Shown: piece by piece, positions 12,501-21,500 of the stretch
Layout: each line of letters begins with the position of its first letter
Numbering within the stretch: the stretch's first letter is position 1
From: Branchiostoma floridae
Taxonomy: Eukaryota; Chordata; Leptocardii; Amphioxiformes; Branchiostomatidae
Reading direction: 5' to 3'
Assembly (NCBI RefSeq): GCF_000003815.2
Contig: NC_049986.1
Span: 24,163,472 to 24,192,382 of the forward strand
DNA length: 28,911 bases
Made by a program: the position numbers and the translations under genes
Notes under the pieces: generated by a model
Database searches by the model: none
The model's input: the letters and a program-made list of their open reading frames with translations, nothing else
What the model was told of the DNA's origin: nothing

Positions 12501-15500
12501 TGTGGTGTAAGATCAGAGCACGGCTGCCATACAGGACAAGATCAGGGGCAGGAAAAAGGACACAGGTAAGTCTGGTGACTATGGTGTAAGATCAGAGCAC
12601 GGCTGCCATCCGGGACAAGATCAGAGCAGGAAAAAGGACACAGGTAAGTCTGTGGTGACTGTGGTGTAAGATCAGAGCACGGCAGCTATAAGGGACAAGA
12701 TCAGGGGCAGGAAAAAGGACACAGGTAAGTCTGTGGTGACTGTGGTGTAAGATCAGAGCACGGCTGCCATCCGGGACAAGATCAGGGGCAGGAAAAAGGA
12801 CACAGGTAAGTCTGTGGTGACTGTGGTGTAAGATCAGAGCACGGCAGCTATAAGGGACAAGATCAGGGGCAGGAAAAAGGACACAGGTACATGTAAGTCT
12901 GTGGTGACTGGTGTAAGATCAGAGCACGGCCGCCATCCGGGACAAGGTCAGGGCCAGGAAAAAGGACACAGGAAGTCTGTGGTGACTATGGTGTAAGATC
13001 AGAGCACGGCAGCCATACGGGACAAGATCAGGGGCAGGAAAAAGGACACAGGTAAGTCTGTGGTGACTGGTGTAAGATCAGAGTACGGCAGCCATACGGG
13101 ACAAAATCAGGGGCAGGAAAAAGGACACAGGTAAGTCTGTGGTGACTATGGTGTAAGATCAGAGCACAGCAGCCATCCGGGACAAGATCAGGGGCAGGAA
13201 AAAGGACACAGGTAAGTCTGTGGTGACTGTGGTGTAAGATCAGAGCACGGCAGCCATACGGGACAAGATCAGGGGCAGGAAAAAGGACACAGGTAAGTCT
13301 GTGGTGACTGGTGTAAGATCAGAGTACGGCAGCCATACGGGACAAGATCAGGGGCAGGAAGAAGGACACAGGTAAGTCTGTGGTGACTATGGTGTAAGAT
13401 CAGAGCACGGCTGCCATACAGGACAAGATCAGGGGCAGGAAAAAGGACACAGGTAAGTCTGTGGTGACTGTGGTGTAAGATCAGAGCACGGCTGCCATAC
13501 AGGACAAGATCAGGGGCAGGAAAAAGGACACAGGTAAGTCTGGTGACTATGGTGTAAGATCAGAGCACGGCTGCCATCCGGGACAAGATCAGGGGCAGGA
13601 AAAAGGACACAGGTAAGTCTGTGGTGACTGTGGTGTAAGATCAGAGCACGGCAGCTATAAGGGACAAGATCAGGGGCAGGAAAAAGGACACAGGTACATG
13701 TAAGTCTGTGGTGACTGGTGTAAGATCAGAGCACGGCCGCCATCCGGGACAAGATCAGGAGCAGGAAAAAGGACGCAGGTAAGTCTGGTGACTGTGGTGT
13801 AAGATCAGAGCACGGCTGCCATACGGGACAAGATCAGAGCAGGAAAAAGGACACAGGTAAGTCTGTGGTGACTGTGGTGTAAGATCAGAGCATGGCCGCC
13901 ATCCGGGACAAGATCAGGGGCAGGAAAAAGGACACAGGTAAGTCTGTGGTGACTGGTGTAAGATCAGAGCATGGCAGCTATACGGGACAAGATCAGGAGC
14001 AGGAAAAAGGACACAGGTAAGTCTGTGGTGACTATGGTGTAAGATCAGAGCACGGCAGCCATCCGGGACAAGATCAGGGGCAGGAAAAAGGACACAGGTA
14101 AGTCTGTGGTGACTATGGTGTAAGATCAGAGCACAGCAGCCATCCGGGACAAGATCAGGGGCAGGAAAAAGGACACAGGTAAGTCTGTGGTGACTGGTGT
14201 AAGATCAGAGCACAGCAGCCATACAGGACAAGATCAGGGGCAGGAAAAAGGACACAGGTAAGTCTGTGGTGACTGGTGTAAGATCAGAGCACGGCCGCCA
14301 TACAGGACAAGATCAGGGGCAGGAAAAAGGACACAGGTAAGTCTGGTGACTGTGGTGTAAGATCAGAGCACGGCCGCCATACGGGACAAGATCAGGGGCA
14401 GGAAAAAGGACACAGGTAAGTCTGTGGTGACGATTGTGTAAGATCAGAGCACGGCCGCCATACGGGACAAGATCAGGGGCAGGAAAAAGGACACAGGTAA
14501 CACTTGAAAAGATGATTCTCCAAAAAAACAGTTAAAGACTGGTTTGATTTCAATACATGTACCTTATGGGGAAGAGCACTGCCTCAATGATATACAAGAT
14601 CATGAAAGGAATCCATGAATACAAAATGTAGTTTCATCAGGTTCATACATGTAGATGTATGTCACTGAAAAAGGGACTCTTTTTCTCATAACCATTTCTT
14701 TTTTACGGCAAACTGTAAGCAAGAACACCTGTGCTGTAATACAAAGTCAACCAGTCAGAGTTGCCCTGAGTCAGATGAGAGACGGTCACTGAAACATCAG
14801 TGGAATTAAATCAATGGTTGACGTGTAACAAGAGTCTATTCATCATCAGCTAATCTGAGCCTTTCCCCACCAGGAGCCTCAGACGAGGAGATCCCTGAGG
14901 AGTTGTCGGATAAGGTCTCACCTGCGGACAGGGGCGCCGCGGCCGCACCTGGAGACGTCTCAGGAGACACCCCGAGAGACAGGAAGGACTCCGTCTCAGA
15001 CGCTGAGGCCAAGATGCTGGAGAAACTCAAGAAGATGCACGACCCAAAGGACGAAAGGTGAAGAAGCCTTTTCTCAACTTCAAAAACATTTTGGAATCAT
15101 TTTATGTTGTAAAGGAACATAGAGATGGTTAGGTTATAAAACCTGCTCTTCGACAGATCTGTTCAGTGTCACTGTCGAAAGTAGTGGATTCTAACTGAAC
15201 GTCTGACTGTTTCAAAAATTAGGTGTATATCCAGTACCTTGTGTAATTGATATTTGGCACATCTTATTACCTCAAGGTCTACATGTGTTATATAACCTTC
15301 ATCAATGGAACACAGAGATGTTTTTTTTCTCTTTCCTGGAATTTATTCATTAGAATGTCCGTGTATACAGCCATAGGCCATCTAGGTAAAGCTTTTTTGT
15401 TTTGTATTGTGTTAAAAAGCTCTGAGAAATGCTTGTTGTTTATTTCATCCGAAGACATATTTGTCGTTCCCCCCAGGTACCTGACGACCCGCGAGCAGAA

Positions 15501-18500
15501 GCTGCAGCACCGTAAGAAGAACGCGGAGGACCTGTTGGCATGGAAACAGCAGCTGGATGCGGAGGAGAAGAAGGTCCGCTCGCTGGAGAGGCAGGCGCTG
15601 TCCGTCTGGGGGGAGGACGTCAAGGGGGGCAAAGGTCAGTACAGGGTGGGAGGTCAAGGGGTAAAGTTCAGTATAGCAGAGGGGGCAAAGGTCAGTACAG
15701 GGTGGGAGGTCAAGGGGCAAAGGTCTACCCAGGTGTCAGTACACCAAAGGGGGGCAAATGTCACTAGCGTTGGAGGTCAAGAATACAAGGTTGGTGATCA
15801 CGGATGTAATTAGAACAGGCATTGTCTGTATAGGGTTAGAACACAAAGGGTAGCAAAGGTCAGTTTACCATTTGTCAACTCTTCAAAATTACAATAGAAT
15901 AGGTTATCAATATTGCAAAGCTGGATCCTTACCTCTGCTTGGAGATTAAGTCAAAAGTATGCAGGCTGAATACAAACATGTACAGTGTATGTTTTTTTTT
16001 GTCAATGGATCAAGTTTTTTTTTAATGCAGTATAAGTAGATTCCATGTTGTTGGACCTGTTGATGTATCTAGATGCATGGGTTTGAAATGTAAACTTTGT
16101 CTTAATCATATCCAGACAAGTCAGCCGCGACGCCCCAGCCCAAAGTCCCAGCCTCTCCGGACAGCGTGGTCACCGAGAGTGCCAAGACCGCAGACGACTC
16201 CTCCGCCAAGAAGCACCGCCGTTCCCATAGCAACCAGAGCGAGAGCTCCATCGCCGAGGAGATCGGGAGTCGCTCCAGCTCCATTCCGGAGGAAATCGGG
16301 ACGGAATCCAATGGAGACAAACCAAGGTAAGGAGATATTCCGAACTTCATTCTTTTAATTTGTGCTGATAGACCAAAGATAACAGTTTCATATACACATG
16401 TACTACATGTAGGTGGCATGCTCATGTCAGTGTATGAAGATGCATACCTGAATTCTGAAATCTGTCCAAAAATTCAATCTGACTTCTAAAAACCTCCTAA
16501 AACTGATCTAAAAAGAGTTCTTATTAAAGCTGGGGAAAAATTATAAAATTAAGCAGAATTTTGCACGCCTTCCTTAAACTTACAGAACTAATCAATCAAA
16601 ATACATGTATCCCCTCTGTTTGAAAACATGCAGTTTGAAGTAAAACAAGTTGTTGATCCAACATGTAAAAACCAAACTGTCAGTTCCCATTTGCCATGAT
16701 TTTTAACTACATGTAGCCCAATTGAATCATCATGCCCTGAGGTCGATAACACCAGGTAATCCCATCATGTCCCTGTAATTAGACCTGACTGATTTATGGT
16801 GAATCAGCTGGTTGGGAAAGATTGATGTGTTTCCTAATGTGGCAGCTCGTTACTGGCATCGTTAATATTTAATCAGCTTGATTAACTTCTATCAGATGGT
16901 TCTAAATGGAGTATCCAAATCTCCTATACAGGACCATATCAGTGTACATTGCATTTTACAGTTGTGTATTTGCTACAAACTTTGCAATGACGTGCAGTAT
17001 CGTTATTTTCAGTGGATTGCACACATGAATTTACATGTGAAAGCATCAGCATTGTGTAAGAACGTGGTAGAAATGCAATGCATGCTCTGTTACCTTTTGA
17101 GCCCATAGACACAAACAAGGAATTAACTTAGAGAAGAAACAGTTCATAGGTTTTTAAGGTGGGGATTTCCATATCAGCACCAGGGACTTGTGTTTGTTTT
17201 GAGAAAGATATATAAATGGTAAGCACCCGTAAAGCGTGGTTGTTATATTATATTGTACAATGTACTTAAATTCCTTCTCACATCTTTCAGTATATGGGGA
17301 CGATGGCCATATCCATTTCTATATCCCTGGGACCACACAGGCCACTGTAGAAGGGGGCTATATATAGTGGAGTGTGTACAACTCCCAGTGCTCTTTCTGA
17401 TCATTGTTAAGTGCAAATTACATATATAAGGAGCGTAAGCCGACTATGTACCATTTTTATATCCCAAGTAGGATATCTAAAATCATATCCATGTTGCTAA
17501 AGTACAAGGTAGCTGCTTTCTGGCATATCTTGTTACCTGGATGTCTAACCTTCCTTGACGTACCATTTTGATAGTCTATAGTATGAACCCTGACATAGCG
17601 TACAGTTGTTCCATGCCTGTTTGTGTTACATTAATATTACATGCCCCCGGAGCCAGACGTCCCGACCACACCAGACATTATCCCCTTACAGGATAAAAGC
17701 CTGTCTCTCGCACGTCCGCCGAGCCTTACCCTAAATCTTTCATCTGGATATCCCGAGAGAATTCTTCATTCAGGCCATACTGATGTGATTTATTGGTTCT
17801 TGGACTGGAAAAGATACATAGTACATGCATAGTAAATAAGATAGGAAAGATCAACACAGCATAGCATACATGTACCGGTACCTCCATGGAGTTCATTGAG
17901 CATCAAGCACAGTAGGGGCATCTTCTCCGGATAGTTTTAAAGAACGCTTGCAGATAGATGTGCAAAAAGTTAGGTGTGACGGGTCGTTCAGTGTAATATA
18001 ACCAGCTGCTGCCGCGCCGCGTGCCTGCGAAGTTGGTGTGTTACGCCGAATGACGGTTATACTGGCTATATAGATACTGTTGTGTTACGCCGAATGGCGG
18101 TTATACCGGCTATATAGATACAGATGCAGATACAGTGGTCTGCCTTTTGGACTGTAAGCAGTGAGTCGGATTTTTGCTGAAAGTCTTTGCAGTTCCTTAG
18201 AACAGGACTTACCCTAAATCTATCTTCTGACAATCCCAGAGGATTCTTCATTCAGGCTTACCATCTTGATTTATTGTTTCTCAGTCAGGAAACGACACAG
18301 TGACTGCAGATTCAACATGAAAACAGAATTACTAAAAGGGGGAGGTCTATACCTAAATCCAGACCAATGTGATATGTTGTTTTTTGGATTTTTGAAAGTA
18401 ATGCTAAATATATCAACATGAGTCTTTTTCGTCACAGTTTTATGGAGTGAACACAGTCAGATGCAAGACTAGTGTTCCTCCTAGCTCTCATCTTACATCA

Positions 18501-21500
18501 TGTCTGCATTCTGCACTTTTGCTAAAAATTATCCTTTATCCAAGAAAATAAATTGGTTTGGCCTAATAGTGATGGTGTACACAGTTTGAGGGAATCGATT
18601 GGTGGATTCACTTGTTGCTAATTTTTCCCTTTTTTTTTTGCTTCATTTTTCTTCAAGATTTATATCAGAACCTGTATGTAGATTACCAAGGAAATGATTT
18701 TTGTGTGCCCAGACGTTTCAGAGTCAAGGCCAGCACACATAGATTTGTATGTAAGGGATAATTTATGGAGGGATTCAGGTTGAAGTGCAACAATCTGCCC
18801 ACTTGTACCCGTCATGTCTGTTTATCGGGTTGGAATCATGGCGATGTGGGCAGAATGCTGGGACTATATGGAGATTCTGCAATATGGTGGGGTTTAGTCC
18901 AAACTACTTATTAGATTCGATGTTGATGTTATACATTTTTGCTCTCTATAAGATATATCTATAAGGATTGTATATTTTGTGCAATGTACAAAATGTATAG
19001 TTTTGATTCTTATATTAGTTTTAGAAAAATCAGAATATTGAAATTTTTAGAACTGGTTATTCCTTAAAGGGCCTAAACAATGTCTGGTTCCAACACGCAC
19101 CTTACTTAAAACTAAAAGGGTCACAGTCGTTAGGACTGGATGTTGAGCTATCATCCACTGTTCATTGTGCTTGTCAAAAAGAGCTGAGCTAAGGGAATTT
19201 CCCCTGTACAATGTACAATTCTGTACAAATATCTGCATTTAGAAAGAAAAAAACCTAACTACAAGAATAACTTAAAGTTTCTGGAAGTAGCTTTTATGTA
19301 CATACTAGAAGCTTGTAAGAAGAATAAGCTCAGTTCAAAATTACTTATGATCATAAGAAAAAAAATTCTTAGTGTGTTGACAAATTTGTTTTCTTAAATA
19401 CAGAAAGCTTTCTTGTTTTAAGAATTTTTTTCTGTTTTTAAGAAGAAACAAGAAAAGAGAAAAGGGATTTTTGGAAGTGTACTAGTCTCTGTCTTCTCTG
19501 TCACAACCAGTGGAAGGAGTATAACTCTTCAGTCAGCTATGCTGATTTGAGATCGCTGTTATTCTCAGAAATGTACATTGTAGTATGATGAGAAAACATA
19601 ATGGGCTTGTAGTTTTGTACCCCCTTTATAAGACAGTTAAGTGGACTCTCCCAATGTAAAACTTATCCCTAGGATTTAGCAGCTGATCTGAGTTATCGAC
19701 CACTGTGCTAAATCATACTGGGTAATAATGACATATGGCATGCTTCCCATATCTATTTTTTTGGTTGAAATTGATTTTAGAAAGTTTTTATTTTTTCAAT
19801 CAGGATGAAAGCAGAAGCTGGTTCCAAGTTGTTAAAGTCAAGTTGATGATACTAGTATTCAGTTTCAGAGAGTACATGTGATTTCGGTCAAAGTGGGCAA
19901 CAATGGCCCCTACAGCTTCAAAAGGCTACTCTGACTTTTTCAAGCTTATTGTTTTGTTATTAGTTCTTTTTTTTTTTTATTATTAGACTTTTAAATTGTA
20001 GCAAGAGTGTAGTATACCACATTGTTCTTGTCTCAGTCCAAAAGTTAATAAGAAATAAGAGCCAAGTTTTCTGCCCAACCATATTTTTTCTTGTTGTCAA
20101 AAGTAAAATAAACCTTGAAACTGTGTTGCCCAAAGTACAAATCAAATGATAAACAATCGACTTTGTTGTATTTTGTCAGATTGATAGAGAAAGAAAGACA
20201 CAATTTTGTATTATGTGATCATTTCAGACTCAGTTTTCTTCCTGGCATTCTATTTTTATCTCATCCTTTTGAATTAGAACTCTTAATATCAAATGGACTG
20301 GTTCAAAAAGGAAATTAAACAGTCCACATTGCAGTATTTTGTCACCCTAATATCAACGGAAAGGCACCATTTTTCCACATAAATTTTAACGAACGTGCCA
20401 CACGCGATCCACCCCTGCATAATTAATGAGGCAGCACGGTAAGGCGAGCTTCCCGGGATCTCCGTGATAATCCCTCCCGAATGGGTGGCTGCAGCGGCAC
20501 CGGGTGGTTCACGTTCCATGTAAACCTTGGACCTAGAAAAGGGTGAATGTAGACTGAAGGTGGACTTACTTGTGTTAGAGGGGGAGTTACTCCCACAGTA
20601 AGTCCACCCCATTTTGCCATGTTTGAGAACTGTTGGTGTTCAAGTTTTGATGGAAGTAAATCCTTCACACAAATTGTGACAGTACTAGTAAGTCCATCTT
20701 CAGTCCTCCCTGAGTAAGTCCATTTTTAAACCATTGGACTTACTGTGGGTGAGAAAAGGACAATCGCTATAGTCCATGGTATAAGTCATTCGTAAGTCCA
20801 AGGTTTGCAAGGGAGCTCACCGTGAGTTCGACCTCAGCGTGGAAGTGTTTCCCCCATGTGCGTAACGTTCGGCGGTGCGGTGGTGCTGGCGGTGTGAGAG
20901 TGTTCCCCCATGTGTGTAACGTTCGGCGGTGCGGTGGTGCTCGCGGTGTGTCAGTACGTGGTGCAGACATCTCTCTACGTGAGGAGCCATGTGGAGCGCA
21001 GGCTTGCACTAGGATTCTGCTGGCTGTAAGGGATTCGTAACTTTCTTCTTCCTCAATCTTCCTCCTCAAAATGTCACCCGATCCTGATCCAAATTTGATA
21101 GGTACATTTATATCAGTGTTTGATGTCTACCTGCATTGGTCCATATGAAAAGTCGGACAAAAACGTATATACAAAGAATGTAAGTGTGTAGTGAAGACAA
21201 GTGCGCAGATTTTGCTGTAGGGGATTTGTAACTGCTGTATTCTTAACTCAAAATAGGGAAAGTGCATGCATTACTTCTTCGTTGTGTACAGGTATTTCTG
21301 TACCTTAACTGCGGCAGTCGATGTGACAGTGTAGGTATTCTTAATTTTTTTGTGAACTCACTTCAGTACTGTCTTTTACCACTTGCTGAAGGCTAAAGAC
21401 TTTTAGATTTGCATACTAGTAACAGTATCCATGTAGATCTGCATTTTGTAAAATCTACTTTTTTGGTGCTTGTAAATTTGTCTTGTAAATATATACATGT

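Noticed and set aside
12485-14497. CRISPR array
   Set aside because: Units are contiguous diverged copies of an exon-intron junction, without unique constant-length spacers, in a eukaryotic gene.
12485-14497. Recursive splice sites
   Set aside because: The AG|GTAAGT core is right, but the bases before it are purine-rich (aggaaaaaggacac), so there is no polypyrimidine tract.
16263-16310. SSIP in exon 18 as an EB1-binding SxIP motif
   Set aside because: The flanks are acidic (EEIG), whereas working SxIP motifs lie in basic sequence.
20423-21069. Overlapping open frames of 70-105 codons on both strands
   Set aside because: They follow from a GC-rich tandem repeat and lowered stop density; no protein-like conservation or splice context seen.
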